A stretch of DNA of 36,231 bases from Acidimicrobiales bacterium (GCA_020628865.1 JAHDEJ010000001.1:381495-417725), one strand, 5' to 3'; shown: positions 1-8,707, counted from the stretch's first letter. Notes: generated from the sequence alone by a model not told the origin. Numbers and translations are program-made.

Positions 1-947
1 CCGACGACGCCGAAGCACCAGCCGAAGACGACACCGAAGCTGAAGCCGACGACGCTGAAGCACCAGCTGAAGACGACACCGAAGCCGAAGCCGACGACGA
101 AAGCGAAGGCGACGAGACTGACGGCGACGAGGCCGAAGCCGGTGACGACGAGGCCGAAGGCGACGAGGCCGAAGCCGGTGACGACGAGGCCGAAGGCGAC
201 GACGCCGAAGCACCAGCCGAGGACGACACCGAAGCCGACGAGACCGACAGCGACGACGCCGAAGCCGGTGACGACGAGGCCGAAGGCGACGACGCCGAAG
301 CACCAGCCGAGGACGACACCGAAGCCGGTGACGATGAGGCCGAAGGTGACGACGCCGAAGCCGAGGAGGAGATGGTCGACGACCAGCCGAACGAGCAGTG
401 GTTTGTCATGCTCGATAACGGCTGGCAGTCGCCGGTCACCGACGACCTTCCCTACGACCAGGACACGAACACCACGGTGTTCACCGGTGTCACGATCGAA
501 GCGGCAACCATGATCTCGGTTCACCACATCGGTGGCACGGGCGGCCCGAACTCGATCGGTGTCGAGTGTGTTGGATTCACCCCGAGCGCCTCCGCCCCGA
601 TGGACGGCGCAGATGAGGGCGCCGAGGATTCGGACGAGCCGGAAACCGCAGATGACGGTTCCGACGACGCCGACGTTGAGGTCGAGATCGACGTTGAGGT
701 TGAGACCGACGACGCTGACGAGACCGCAGACGAGCCGGAGATGACGGACGACGCCGACGAGGCCGAAGGCGAAAGCGCCGACGAGCCCGAGGCGGCTGAC
801 GACGCCGAAGCTGACGAAGTCGAAGTCGACGAAGTCGACGAAGCCGAAGCAGACGAAGCCGAAGCAGACGAAGCAGACGAAGCAGACGAAGCAGACGAAG
901 CAGACGAGGCTGACGAAGCTGACGCCGAGGACGTGCTCGAGGGCTGA
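1..947 (+). CDS. Hyperacidic Asp/Glu/Ala repeat protein, 5' end outside the window
   Basis: The frame is open from base 3 to the TGA at 945-947, so only the C-terminal 314 or so residues are visible. The first 120 residues are low-complexity D/E/A/G. They include four copies of an AEAPAEDDTEA-type unit (DNA copies near bases 9, 54, 204 and 294) mixed with AGDDEAEGD units. A non-repetitive island of about 80 residues follows (roughly bases 372-610), with aromatic residues and one Cys, and could be a small beta-rich domain. The tail is again acidic and ends in a run of ADE triplets. No membrane segment is seen in the visible part. I do not recognise the family; a secreted or surface acidic protein is an inference. 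An internal ATG at 372 exists, but the upstream frame has the same composition and no stop, so I treat it as internal. Confidence 0.75.
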   Translation, partial: DDAEAPAEDDTEAEADDAEAPAEDDTEAEADDESEGDETDGDEAEAGDDEAEGDEAEAGDDEAEGDDAEAPAEDDTEADETDSDDAEAGDDEAEGDDAEAPAEDDTEAGDDEAEGDDAEAEEEMVDDQPNEQWFVMLDNGWQSPVTDDLPYDQDTNTTVFTGVTIEAATMISVHHIGGTGGPNSIGVECVGFTPSASAPMDGADEGAEDSDEPETADDGSDDADVEVEIDVEVETDDADETADEPEMTDDADEAEGESADEPEAADDAEADEVEVDEVDEAEADEAEADEADEADEADEADEADEADAEDVLEG

Positions 948-965
948 TCCTCCGAAGAACATGAG

Positions 966-1008
966 ACCGGGGCGGTCGGGCATGGCCCGTCCGCCCCGGT
1001 TACGTTTT
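966..1008 (+). terminator. Strong Rho-independent terminator after the acidic protein gene
   Basis: ACCGGGGCGG (966-975) pairs perfectly with CCGCCCCGGT (991-1000). After one T-T mismatch an inner CGGGC/GCCCG stem (977-981 with 985-989) closes on the loop ATG. TACGTTTT follows. It begins 18 bases after the stop codon of the upstream gene. Confidence 0.8.
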
Positions 1009-1012
1009 GGGG

Positions 1013-1291
1013 GTGGATTCGCCGCCGCCCGAACCGTGGGCCGAGACCTCGTACGCGTCGACGGCAATGATCCTGAGCGTCGTTGGCCTGTTGTCCTGCG
1101 GCCTGATCTCCCCCATCGGCATGGTGATGGCAGATCGGGAACTAGAAGCGATTGCGGCCGGCCACCGGGACCCGGCCAATGAGCGCACAGCGAAGATCGC
1201 CAAGGGCATCGGCGCCTTCGGCACGACCATCCTCACGTTCGTGGTGTTGAGCGCGATTGCGCTGGCGACGATCGGCGTCGTCTACGCCTGA
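1013..1291 (+). CDS. Small two-helix membrane protein, DUF4190-like
   Basis: A 92-residue product with a short Pro-rich N-terminus (PPPEPW), a first hydrophobic helix near residues 17-40 (AMILSVVGLLSCGLISPIGMVMA), a polar charged linker with RELEAI and HRDPANERTAKIAKG, and a second helix near 69-91. This layout is typical of the DUF4190 family of small actinobacterial membrane proteins, whose function is unknown. The chosen start is GTG 1013; TTG 1007 and ATG 1066 are alternatives. The start lies directly behind the terminator of the upstream gene. A TANNNT hexamer (TACGTT, 1001-1006) sits about 7 bases before the GTG, which would suit a leaderless transcript. The 3' end overlaps the convergent MFS gene by 10 bp. 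Confidence 0.65.
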   Translation: MDSPPPEPWAETSYASTAMILSVVGLLSCGLISPIGMVMADRELEAIAAGHRDPANERTAKIAKGIGAFGTTILTFVVLSAIALATIGVVYA

Positions 1292-2436
1292 TTGGCGACC
1301 TCGCCGGCCCCCGTGTCGGGCACGCGGGCGAGCAGCAGGAACGCCGCCACTTCGAGGACCATGCAGCCCACAATGGCGGCGGTGTAGCCGCCCGTGGCGT
1401 CGATGATCAGCCCGGCGATTGGCGGCCCGAGCAGGCCGCCCAGTCCCTGCGAGGTGTAGAAGAGCCCGAGGATCGCGCCCAGTCCGACGACGCCCATTCG
1501 CTCCGCCATGACGATGGTGCTGAGGGCGACGAAGCCGCCGTAGCCGATGCCGAGCACGACGACGAAGGCGACGAGCAGCGTGTACGAGGAGCCGGCGATC
1601 AGCCAGAGGAGAAAGCTGGAGCCGAGCAGCACGAACGAGCCGCGGTACAAGGGCATGGACCCGAACCGGCGAACGGCCGAGCCGAAGCCGATGCGAGCCA
1701 GCACGCTGGATCCCCCGAGGAGACCGACGAGCACGGCCGCCCGCACTGCGCTGACGCCCTGGGCCTCGGCGTACTGCCCCACGAAGACGAACGGCACAAA
1801 GAGCGCAAGGCCCGAGCACAGCGCCGAGAGGTGCAGCCACCGGAAGACGGGCGATGCGAGGACGGTGCGCAGCGGCGGGGCGACGGCCGAGCGTTGGCCG
1901 GGCGGCCGGTCCACGAGGCCGATGCACGCCAGGAGCACGAGAGCGCCGGCAATGCCGATGAAGCGGTAGGTGTCGCGCCAACCGTAGGTCTCGACGAGGC
2001 GGGCGGCGAGGGGCGACATGACGAGCGTGCCGACGCCGATGCCGGCAACGGCGATACCGACGGCGGTGGCCCGTTTCGCCTCGAACCACCCACCGACGGC
2101 GGCCACCATCGGGATGTAGCCGGTGGCGGCCGCAACACCGACACCAACGCCGTAGGTCGCGTAGGCGACGGGCAGCGAGCCGGCCCGGCTGGTCAGCAGC
2201 AGGCCGAAGAAGAGGCTGCAGGCGCCGAGGAGCAGGACGGGCCGTGGGCCGACGCGGTCGGCGAGCCGGCCGGTGAGGATGCTGAGCCAGAAGAAGGCGA
2301 ACGTGGTCACCCCGAACACGACGGACGTTGCCGCCTTGCCCGAATCGAACTCGTCGGCCATTGCAGAGAAGAACGCGCCGAAGCTGTACGCGGTTCCGAG
2401 CGTCACGAACGACGAGAGGAACGTGCCGAGCACCAC
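1282..2436 (-). CDS. Major facilitator superfamily (MFS) transporter
   Basis: A 384-residue integral membrane protein with about twelve hydrophobic segments. The cytoplasmic loop after helix 2 carries the MFS signature GRLADRVGPRP. Members of the OFA/monocarboxylate-type branch have a comparable N-terminus and a GGWFEAKRATAVGIA motif after helix 4, which is also present here. The substrate cannot be told; a small organic anion is the usual guess for this branch. The start is GTG 2436, but the residues just upstream in frame (DSPRAW) resemble the normal MFS lead-in to helix 1, so the real start could be a rarer codon a little upstream. Its end overlaps the convergent small membrane protein gene by 10 bp. 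Confidence 0.8.
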   Translation of the reverse strand: MVLGTFLSSFVTLGTAYSFGAFFSAMADEFDSGKAATSVVFGVTTFAFFWLSILTGRLADRVGPRPVLLLGACSLFFGLLLTSRAGSLPVAYATYGVGVGVAAATGYIPMVAAVGGWFEAKRATAVGIAVAGIGVGTLVMSPLAARLVETYGWRDTYRFIGIAGALVLLACIGLVDRPPGQRSAVAPPLRTVLASPVFRWLHLSALCSGLALFVPFVFVGQYAEAQGVSAVRAAVLVGLLGGSSVLARIGFGSAVRRFGSMPLYRGSFVLLGSSFLLWLIAGSSYTLLVAFVVVLGIGYGGFVALSTIVMAERMGVVGLGAILGLFYTSQGLGGLLGPPIAGLIIDATGGYTAAIVGCMVLEVAAFLLLARVPDTGAGEVANQA

Positions 2437-2542
2437 GAGCCACGCCCGCGGCGAGTCGATCAGTGCCGTCGTGTCGACGGTGGCGTGGGTCGCGGCATCC
2501 GGTTCGATGCCGCGACCCTACGCTCCTGCGGATTGCGACGCG

Positions 2543-3163
2543 TCAGTGCACCTTGCGCCAGACAGCCGAGCCACCGACGCCGGGCTGGAACATGTCCTTG
2601 GCTTCGCCCAACTTCGCCATGTAGCGCTCGTCGGCCCAGATCGCTTGCGTTCGGTCCTCGAGTTCGTCGACGCTCTGGCCTGCGCTCATGAACCCCAGTT
2701 GGCCGATGGGGCCGATCGAGTTGGCGCTCAGCATGATCGGATGCCCGGTGATGGAACTGGCGAGCTCCGTCATCTCGATCGCCCAGGCGACCGCGTCGGA
2801 CAGCGCACCGACCGATTGGCCCCACACCGTCGACACGTAGTCGGGTTTCGGCCCGAGGTCGCCGGTTGCGTGAATCGGTGTGAGCAGCGAATCGGTCATC
2901 GGCGTGACATGGGGACGAACTCGCTCGACGATGTCCCAATACTCCTCGCGAGGCAGCAGTTTGTCCGACGCGTCCACGAGCTCCGATCGCCGGTTCACGA
3001 GCCCGGACCACGAGATGCTGCCGGGTTCGGTTCCGACGGCCATCGAGTAGAGGCTCGTGTCGAGGTCGGTGTTGCGGTTGACGAAGTCGGTGACAGCGAC
3101 GAGATCCGCCATCACCCCGCCGCCTCCACTGAGCACGCGCGAGTTCCTGGTGAACAGATACAT
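2543..3163 (-). CDS. Unrecognised conserved-looking protein, 206 aa
   Basis: I do not recognise this family. The product is soluble, with no signal peptide or membrane segment. The start ATG 3163 is preceded by GGAAGGTGGGA, a good ribosome binding site; a GTG three codons upstream is less likely. The sequence has the look of a putative sensor or ligand-binding protein (MADLVAVTDFVNRNTDLD near residue 18, several Trp residues, a central helical region), but nothing diagnostic is visible. Bases 2460-2540 separate it from the MFS gene on the same strand. It lies downstream of adk with its own promoter candidate, so it is probably not part of the ribosomal operon. Confidence 0.6.
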   Translation of the reverse strand: MYLFTRNSRVLSGGGGVMADLVAVTDFVNRNTDLDTSLYSMAVGTEPGSISWSGLVNRRSELVDASDKLLPREEYWDIVERVRPHVTPMTDSLLTPIHATGDLGPKPDYVSTVWGQSVGALSDAVAWAIEMTELASSITGHPIMLSANSIGPIGQLGFMSAGQSVDELEDRTQAIWADERYMAKLGEAKDMFQPGVGGSAVWRKVH

Positions 3164-3212
3164 GATTCCCACCTTCCCGCCGCTCCGCTCCTTGCGGAAC
3201 AGGCGTGCGTCC

Positions 3213-3241
3213 GGTCTAGCAGGTGTATCTGAATTTGTGAA
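3213..3241 (-). promoter_or_regulatory. Candidate promoter for the 206-aa gene
   Basis: On the minus strand, TTCACA (3236-3241) and TAGACC (3213-3218) are separated by 17 bases, and a TG lies one base before the -10 (TGCTAGACC, extended -10 type). The predicted start point is about 40 bases before ATG 3163. The surrounding sequence is notably AT-richer than the genes. This is a motif match only. Confidence 0.35.
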
Positions 3242-3289
3242 TCGCGAATCTGTGACAGTGATGTCCGGGCAGATCGGGCGTTGCGGCGG

Positions 3290-3847
3290 TCAGAGGGCGC
3301 CGGAAACGCGGGCGAAGACTTCGTCCTCTTCGCCGAGCCCGTCGACCACGACGAGCTTGTCGCGGGAGGCGAACCACTCGAGCAACGGTGCCGTCTGCTC
3401 TTCGTAGAGCTCGAGGCGGCGGGCGATGCTCTCGGGCGTGTCGTCCTCGCGGCCGCGGGCCATCATGCGCTGAGTGACCTCTTCGAGCGGCACATCGATG
3501 TTGATTGCGGCCGTGAGCTCGACGCCCTGCTCGGCAAGGATCGCCTCGAGCGAATCGGCCTGAGCGGCGTTGCGGGGGTAGCCGTCGAGCAGCACGCCGT
3601 TCTCCATGATGTCGTCCTGCGCGAGGCGCTCGGACACGATGCCCAGCATCAGCTCGTCACCGACGAGCTCGCCGGCCTGCATGACGGCTTCGGCCTGCTT
3701 GCCGAGCTCCGTGCCGGCGGCCACGGCAGCCCGCAGCATGTCACCGGTGGAGACGTGGACGATCCCGAACTCCTCGACGAGGCGAGCACACTGGGTGCCC
3801 TTGCCTGCGCCCTGCCGCCCGAGCACCACAATTCGACGTGCCGTCAT
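3290..3847 (-). CDS. adk: Adenylate kinase, short (lid-less) form
   Basis: Catalyses ATP + AMP = 2 ADP in the cytosol. The 185-residue product has the P-loop GRQGAGKGTQ at residues 10-19, the AMP-binding STGDMLR, the LLDGYPRN motif near residue 90 and the GREDDTPESIARRL stretch where the long LID domain is replaced by a short loop. The length matches the short bacterial class. The residues after the first P-loop Gly are Arg-Gln, where Pro-Pro, Leu-Pro or Pro-Gln are usual; Gly-Lys-Gly-Thr is intact. It is the last gene of the ribosomal operon, 10 bases downstream of the secY stop. In many actinobacteria map and infA follow adk; here they do not. Confidence 0.97.
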   Translation of the reverse strand: MTARRIVVLGRQGAGKGTQCARLVEEFGIVHVSTGDMLRAAVAAGTELGKQAEAVMQAGELVGDELMLGIVSERLAQDDIMENGVLLDGYPRNAAQADSLEAILAEQGVELTAAINIDVPLEEVTQRMMARGREDDTPESIARRLELYEEQTAPLLEWFASRDKLVVVDGLGEEDEVFARVSGAL

Positions 3848-3857
3848 GGCCAGCCCC

Positions 3858-5198
3858 TTACTTGTTCTTGGCGAGGAAGCCCTCGTAGTTCCGCATCATG
3901 AGCTGGCTGTCGATCTGCTTCATCGTTTCCAGCGACACACCCACCGCAATCAGGATAGAGATTCCGATGAACCCGAAGCCAGCCGCCTGCAGGCCGCCGT
4001 CGTGGCCGGCGAGGTCGTAGCCGAGCGCCGTCATGATCAGGTTCGGCACCAGGGCCACGGCGGCGATGAACAACGCGCCGGGGAGGGTGATGCGGGTGAG
4101 GATGCGAGCGAGGTACCGCTCCGTCTGTGGTCCGGGGCGGATGCCGGGAACGAAGCCACCCTGCTTGCGGATGGTGTCGGCCTGCTTGGCGGGGTCGAAG
4201 GTGATCGCCGTGTAGAAGTAGGCGAAGCCGACGATGAGCAGGCCGAAGACGACCAGGTAGAGCACCGCGGTGGGGTCGACCAGGTTGTTGTTGACGAAGT
4301 TGCGGATGCTGTTACCCCAGCCGTTGTCGGGCAGGGCGACGGCGATCAGGTTCGGCAGGTACAGCACGGAGCTGGCGAAGATGATCGGGATCACGCCGGA
4401 CTGGTTGACCTTGAGCGGGATGTAGGTGCTCTGGCCGCCGTACTGCTTGCGACCGACGACCCGCTTGGCGAACTGCACTGGGATACGACGCTGTCCCTGC
4501 TCGACGAACACGATGCCGAGAAGCGCAATGGCGAGGATGATGATGAAGGCGACGACTGCGGTCCAACCTTCGTTCTGCTGGAGCGCAGAGAACTGGGCCG
4601 GGAACTGGCTGACGATCGCCGCCGTGATGATCAGCGACATGCCGTTGCCGATGCCCTTTTGCGTGATGAGCTCGCCCATCCACATGACGAGCGCCGTACC
4701 GGCGGTCAGGGTGAGCACGACGAGCAGCACGGTGGCGGCGTTGAACTTCGGCATGAGCACGAAGCCACCGCCGACTGCGGCGCCGCTGTTGAACAGGAAC
4801 GAGAAGCTCGTGGCCTGGATGATGCCGATGGCCACCGTCATGTAACGGGTCCACTGGGTGATCTTGCGCTGACCGACCGCACCCTGCTGCTGCCACTGCT
4901 CGATTCGAGGCACCACGACGCCAAGCACCTGCATGATGATCGATGCGGTGATGTACGGGAAGATGCCCAGTGCGAAGAGGGCAAAGGTCGTGAGGCTGCC
5001 GCCGGAGAACAGCTGGACGAATGCGAGGATTCCGCCCTGCTCGTCCGAGCTCTCACGCAGCGCCTGCACGGCGGCGACGTCGATACCCGGAGCCGGGATG
5101 AACGACCCGATCCGGTACAGCAGAAGGATGAACAAGGTGAAGAGGATCTTGTTGCGAAGATCCGGCACCCGGAACATGTTGGCGATGCGTGAGAACAC
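3858..5198 (-). CDS. secY: Preprotein translocase subunit SecY
   Basis: Forms the SecYEG protein-conducting channel of the plasma membrane. The 446-residue product has about ten membrane helices and typical SecY stretches: RNKILFTLFILLLYRIG at helix 1, IPAPGID just after it, IMQVLGVVVPRIEQW, the GQRRIPVQFAKRVVG cytoplasmic loop, and the C-terminal EGFLAKNK. The start is set at GTG 5198, preceded by AGGGAGACC, because the family begins just before the FSRIANMFRVPDLRNK segment. The frame runs 43 codons further upstream, but those codons overlap rplO and have no SecY similarity. Unlike most genes of the operon it is separated from rplO by about 75 bases. Confidence 0.97.
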   Translation of the reverse strand: MFSRIANMFRVPDLRNKILFTLFILLLYRIGSFIPAPGIDVAAVQALRESSDEQGGILAFVQLFSGGSLTTFALFALGIFPYITASIIMQVLGVVVPRIEQWQQQGAVGQRKITQWTRYMTVAIGIIQATSFSFLFNSGAAVGGGFVLMPKFNAATVLLVVLTLTAGTALVMWMGELITQKGIGNGMSLIITAAIVSQFPAQFSALQQNEGWTAVVAFIIILAIALLGIVFVEQGQRRIPVQFAKRVVGRKQYGGQSTYIPLKVNQSGVIPIIFASSVLYLPNLIAVALPDNGWGNSIRNFVNNNLVDPTAVLYLVVFGLLIVGFAYFYTAITFDPAKQADTIRKQGGFVPGIRPGPQTERYLARILTRITLPGALFIAAVALVPNLIMTALGYDLAGHDGGLQAAGFGFIGISILIAVGVSLETMKQIDSQLMMRNYEGFLAKNK

Positions 5199-5272
5199 AA
5201 GGTCTCCCTGCGTAGCTGGCTGGCCAAGCGTAACCCACGCCCCGAAATCTCGGGACGCGGGCTCGCCGGCGA

Positions 5273-5776
5273 CTATCGGTTGGTGTGCTGGTTGCCCTGG
5301 GCGGGCGGACGAGGCGAATCGCCCCATGGCTTCGGGAGGATCTCGATGGATCCACCGGCGCCGGTGATGGCCTCTTCGGCCGACTTCGAGAACGCGTGCG
5401 CCTGCACGGAGACGGAGCGGCTGAGTTCGCCGCGACCGAGCACCTTGATGAGGGCGTTCTTCGAGACGAGACCGCGCTCGAACAGGGCTTCGGGCGTGAC
5501 CTCGGTCAGCTCGGAGTCCTGAATCGTGTCCAGGTTGATCGCCTGGTACTCGACGCGGAACGGGTTGGTGAAGCCGCGAAGCTTCGGGACCCGCTTCTGC
5601 AGTGGCATCTGGCCACCCTCGAACCCGGCGCGGACCTTGCCGCGACCACGAGAGTGCTGGCCCTTGGTACCACGGCCTGCGGTCTTGCCGCCCTTGCCGC
5701 CGATACCGCGGCCCTTGCGCTGCTTGTTCTTGGTCGAGCCCTCGGCGGGCTTCAGATCATGAATCTTGATGGCCAT
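5273..5776 (-). CDS. rplO: 50S ribosomal protein L15
   Basis: Late-assembly large-subunit protein of 167 residues. The N-terminus MAIKIHDLKPAEGSTK and the Gly/Lys/Arg-rich rRNA-binding arm (RKGRGIGGKGGKTAGRGTKGQ) identify it, followed by the EGGQMPLQKRVPKLRGF stretch. The start ATG 5776 is one base after the rpmD stop (TGACATG). The C-terminus runs about 15 residues beyond the usual IEILP end (PKPWGDSPRPPAQGNQHTNR), a non-conserved polar tail. Confidence 0.96.
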   Translation of the reverse strand: MAIKIHDLKPAEGSTKNKQRKGRGIGGKGGKTAGRGTKGQHSRGRGKVRAGFEGGQMPLQKRVPKLRGFTNPFRVEYQAINLDTIQDSELTEVTPEALFERGLVSKNALIKVLGRGELSRSVSVQAHAFSKSAEEAITGAGGSIEILPKPWGDSPRPPAQGNQHTNR

Positions 5777-5777
5777 G

Positions 5778-5957
5778 TCAGGCGTCCTCCACCGTGACGA
5801 GATGGGGCACGCGGGCAATCATGCCGCGAACCTCAGGCGTGTCCGGCTTGGTGACGGTCCGACCGATGCGGCCGAGACCAAGCGCACGGATGGTGCCGCG
5901 CTGCTTCGGCTTGGTGCCGATCGTGGACCGGGTCTGGGTGATCTTCAGGTCTGCCAT
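5778..5957 (-). CDS. rpmD: 50S ribosomal protein L30
   Basis: A 59-residue protein starting [16 protein letters not shown] and containing [27 protein letters not shown], the L30 core. L30 is a small single-domain protein of the large subunit. The ATG at 5957 shares one base with the rpsE stop (TGATG) and the stop at 5778 lies one base before the rplO ATG, so translation is probably coupled in the canonical S5-L30-L15 order. Confidence 0.96.
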   Translation of the reverse strand: MADLKITQTRSTIGTKPKQRGTIRALGLGRIGRTVTKPDTPEVRGMIARVPHLVTVEDA

Positions 5958-6625
5958 CAGGCACCCCCGTTGGTGACGATGCCGGCGGTGGCCGGATCGG
6001 CGCCGTCGCGCTCGGATTCCTTGTAGGCCTGGAGCAGGCCGGCGGGAACGAATTCTTCGGGATCGAGGCCACGGAGGCGGGCGATCTCGTCGGGGCGCTT
6101 CAGTTCCTGGAGGCCGGCGATGGTTGCGCGGGCCACGTTGATGTGGTTCGGCGAACCGAGCGACTTGCAGAGCACGTCCTGGATGCCGGCCTCTTCGAGG
6201 ATGGCACGGGCCGCACCACCGGCGATGACGCCGGTACCGGGAGCCGCAGGCTTGAGCAGCACGCTGCCGGCGCCCATCTGGCCGAGGATCGGATGCACGA
6301 TGGTGCTTCCGGCGAGCGGCACGGAGAAGAGGTTGCGCTTGGCTTCCTCGGTGCCCTTCTGGATCGCCAGCGGCACCTCCTTCGCCTTGCCGTAACCGAG
6401 TCCGACCTGACCCTTGCCGTCACCGATCACGACGAGAGCGGTGAAGCTGAAGCGACGACCACCCTTGACGACCTTGGCGACACGGTTGATGTGGATCACG
6501 CGGGACTCGCGCAGGCCACCCTCGTTTTCGCGGTCGTTCCGATCGTTGCGATCATTGCGGCCACGGTCGTTGCGGTTGCCACGGTCGTTCCGATTGTTGT
6601 TGTTGTTGTTTGGCTCGTTCGCCAT
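5957..6625 (-). CDS. rpsE: 30S ribosomal protein S5 with Asn/Arg/Asp-repeat N-terminus
   Basis: A 222-residue S5, a small-subunit protein involved in mRNA handling and decoding fidelity. The double-stranded-RNA-like S5 domain starts near residue 38 ([33 protein letters not shown]), followed by [12 protein letters not shown], the [20 protein letters not shown] loop and the C-terminal [18 protein letters not shown]. The first 37 residues are unusual: a run of six Asn and then repeated RND/RGN units ending in ENEGG. Actinobacterial S5 often has a charged N-terminal extension, but this composition is odd. The start ATG 6625 overlaps the rplR stop by one base. Confidence 0.97.
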   Translation of the reverse strand: MANEPNNNNNNRNDRGNRNDRGRNDRNDRNDRENEGGLRESRVIHINRVAKVVKGGRRFSFTALVVIGDGKGQVGLGYGKAKEVPLAIQKGTEEAKRNLFSVPLAGSTIVHPILGQMGAGSVLLKPAAPGTGVIAGGAARAILEEAGIQDVLCKSLGSPNHINVARATIAGLQELKRPDEIARLRGLDPEEFVPAGLLQAYKESERDGADPATAGIVTNGGA

Positions 6626-6987
6626 CAGAACTCCAGTCCTGCTTCGCGGGCAGCGTCTGCCAGCGCAGCGATGCGTCCGTGGTAGAGGTTGCCGCCACGA
6701 TCGAACACGACGGTCTCGATGCCGGCGTCCTTGGCCCGGCTGGCCACGAGCTCACCGATCTTGGTGGCGGCCTCGACCGTGTTGCCCGCACCATCCCAGC
6801 TGTTCTCCACCGTGGAGGCGGAGGCCAGGGTGACCCGTGCGTTGTCGTCGATCACCTGAGCGGTGATGTGCTTGTTCGAGCGGTGTACGGCCAGACGAGG
6901 CCGTGCTGCGGTGCCGTTGACCGACTTGCGCACGCGATAGTGGCGGCGCTGACGGTTGCGGCGACGTTCGGCAGATACATCCTTCAT
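6625..6987 (-). CDS. rplR: 50S ribosomal protein L18
   Basis: The 120-residue 5S-rRNA-binding protein L18. Seen are the basic N-terminus ([40 protein letters not shown]), the TLASASTVE stretch and the conserved C-terminal [32 protein letters not shown]. The ATG shares its first base with the rplF stop (TAATG), indicating coupled translation. Confidence 0.97.
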   Translation of the reverse strand: MKDVSAERRRNRQRRHYRVRKSVNGTAARPRLAVHRSNKHITAQVIDDNARVTLASASTVENSWDGAGNTVEAATKIGELVASRAKDAGIETVVFDRGGNLYHGRIAALADAAREAGLEF

Positions 6988-7526
6988 TACTTGGCTGCCT
7001 TTCCTGCCTTGCGGATGATGCGCTCACCCTCGTACTTGATGCCCTTGCCCTTGTAGGGCTCCGGCTTGCGCCACTTGCGAATGTCGGCGGCCACCTGGCC
7101 GACGAGCTGCTTGTCGATGCCCTTGACGATGATTTCCGTCTGCTGCGGGACTTCGAACTCGATGCCGTCCGGTGCCTGAATGTGGACCGGGTGGCTGAAG
7201 CCGAGCTGCATTTCAAGAGCGTTCGAACCCTTGGCGGCGGCACGGTAGCCGACGCCGACGATTTCGAGCTTCTTGGTGAAGCCTTCGCTCACTCCGGTGA
7301 CCATGTTGGCCACCAGCGTGCGGGCGAGGCCGTGCATGGCCTTGTTCTCTCCGCTGTCGTCGGGACGGACAGCCGTGAAGGTGCCGTCTTCGACCGATGC
7401 GGTGATTTCGCCCGGAAGGGTCATGGACAGTTCGCCCTTGGAACCCTTCACGGTGACGTCGCGTCCGCTGACGGACACGTCGACACCGTCGGGGATGGCG
7501 ATCGGTGCGTTTCCAATACGTGACAT
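6987..7526 (-). CDS. rplF: 50S ribosomal protein L6
   Basis: A 179-residue large-subunit protein with the duplicated L6 fold. The N-terminus [17 protein letters not shown], the central [22 protein letters not shown] and the C-terminal signature [25 protein letters not shown] are all present at normal length. It is separated from rpsH by 8 bases and precedes rplR with a one-base overlap. Confidence 0.97.
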   Translation of the reverse strand: MSRIGNAPIAIPDGVDVSVSGRDVTVKGSKGELSMTLPGEITASVEDGTFTAVRPDDSGENKAMHGLARTLVANMVTGVSEGFTKKLEIVGVGYRAAAKGSNALEMQLGFSHPVHIQAPDGIEFEVPQQTEIIVKGIDKQLVGQVAADIRKWRKPEPYKGKGIKYEGERIIRKAGKAAK

Positions 7527-7534
7527 CGCTGCTC

Positions 7535-7939
7535 CTACCAGACGTAGGCGAGCACCTCGCCACCAATACGGCGGCGACGGGCTTCGCGATCGGTCATGAG
7601 GCCACGGTTCGTGGAGAGCACGGCAACGCCGAGCCCGCCGAGAACACGAGGGACCTCTGTGGACTTCCGGTACACGCGCAGGCCGGGCTTCGACACTCGG
7701 GTGATGCCCGAGATGACGCGCTTGCGGTCGGCGGAGTACTTCATGTCGATGCTGAGGATCCGGCCGGGCCCGTTCGGGTTGTCGGCGACGGCATACCCGG
7801 CGATGTAGCCCTCAGTCTTGAGGAGCTCAGCCAGGGTTTCCTTCAGCTTGGACGACGGCATGTTGACGTCATCGTGCATCGCCGTGTTGGCGTTGCGGAT
7901 GCGTGTGAACATGTCGGCGATGGGGTCGGTCATTGTCAT
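7535..7939 (-). CDS. rpsH: 30S ribosomal protein S8
   Basis: A 134-residue primary 16S rRNA-binding protein; in the best-studied bacteria it also represses its own operon. It begins [17 protein letters not shown] and ends with the family motif [34 protein letters not shown] 7939 is chosen because GGAAGGA lies 8 bases upstream; a second ATG two codons later is possible. The in-frame extension further upstream overlaps rpsN and is not homologous. Confidence 0.97.
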   Translation of the reverse strand: MTMTDPIADMFTRIRNANTAMHDDVNMPSSKLKETLAELLKTEGYIAGYAVADNPNGPGRILSIDMKYSADRKRVISGITRVSKPGLRVYRKSTEVPRVLGGLGVAVLSTNRGLMTDREARRRRIGGEVLAYVW

Positions 7940-7955
7940 GTGTCTGTTCCTTCCC

Positions 7956-8141
7956 CTACCAGCTGGCCTTCTTGAGACCCGGAATTTCTCCGGCATGTCC
8001 CATTTCACGGAGGCAGATGCGGCACAGGCCGAACTTCTTGTACACGCTGCGCGGACGACCGCACTTGCGGCATCGGGTGTAGGCGCGGACCTTGAACTTC
8101 GGGGTCTTCTGCTGCTTGTTGACGAGGGCCTTCTTCGCCAT
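7956..8141 (-). CDS. rpsZ: 30S ribosomal protein S14, zinc-binding type Z
   Basis: A 61-residue S14 of the short, zinc-containing class. Two CxxC pairs (CRKC and CRIC) flank the [12 protein letters not shown] segment and form the zinc site, and the C-terminus [11 protein letters not shown] is typical. The short form in the spc operon is usual for Actinomycetota and Firmicutes. The ATG overlaps the rplE stop by one base (TAATG). Confidence 0.96.
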   Translation of the reverse strand: MAKKALVNKQQKTPKFKVRAYTRCRKCGRPRSVYKKFGLCRICLREMGHAGEIPGLKKASW

Positions 8142-8707
8142 TACTGGCCTGCCTTTCGGAACGGGAAGGAGTAGGCATCGAGCAGGGCTTTGCCGTGCTC
8201 GTTGTTGGTCGCGGTGGTGACGATGGTGATGTCCATGCCCCGAACCGTGTCGACCTTGTCGTAGTTGATTTCTGGGAAGATCAGCTGCTCGGTGACGCCG
8301 AAGGTGTAGTTCCCTCGTCCGTCGAAGCTCTTCTCGGGGAGACCGCGGAAGTCACGGATCCGAGGAGTGGCGAGCGAGATGACCCGGTCGAGGAACTCGT
8401 ACATGCGGTCGCCCCGGAGGGTGACTCGGCAGCCGACGACCTGGCCCTCACGCAGCTTGAAGCTGGCGAGGCTCTTCTTGGCTCGAGTGATCGCCGGCTT
8501 CTGACCGGTGATGATCGCCATGTCTTCCAGGGCGCCCTCGATGGCCTTCTTGTTCAGTGCAGCCTCGCCGACGCCCATGTTGACCGAGATCTTCTCGAGC
8601 CGCGGGACCTGCATGATGTTGTCGAGTTCGAGCTGCTCTTTGAGCTGGGCCTGAATCTCGTCGTAGTACCGAGCCTTGAGCGTCGGCATGGTGGTGGTGT
8701 CTGCCAT
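8141..8707 (-). CDS. rplE: 50S ribosomal protein L5
   Basis: A 188-residue protein that binds 5S rRNA and contacts the P-site tRNA in the central protuberance. Diagnostic stretches are [73 protein letters not shown] and the C-terminal [20 protein letters not shown]. The start ATG 8707 shares a base with the rplX stop. The frame extends nine codons further but that part overlaps rplX. Confidence 0.97.
   Translation of the reverse strand: MADTTTMPTLKARYYDEIQAQLKEQLELDNIMQVPRLEKISVNMGVGEAALNKKAIEGALEDMAIITGQKPAITRAKKSLASFKLREGQVVGCRVTLRGDRMYEFLDRVISLATPRIRDFRGLPEKSFDGRGNYTFGVTEQLIFPEINYDKVDTVRGMDITIVTTATNNEHGKALLDAYSFPFRKAGQ

Noticed and set aside
3606-5192. Long plus-strand open frame opposite adk and secY
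   Set aside because: It is the codon-bias shadow of secY and adk; its product is Asp/Glu/His-rich without any family similarity. Similar long frames opposite the exporter genes (18464-19693, 19657-20838, 21255-22460) were rejected for the same reason.
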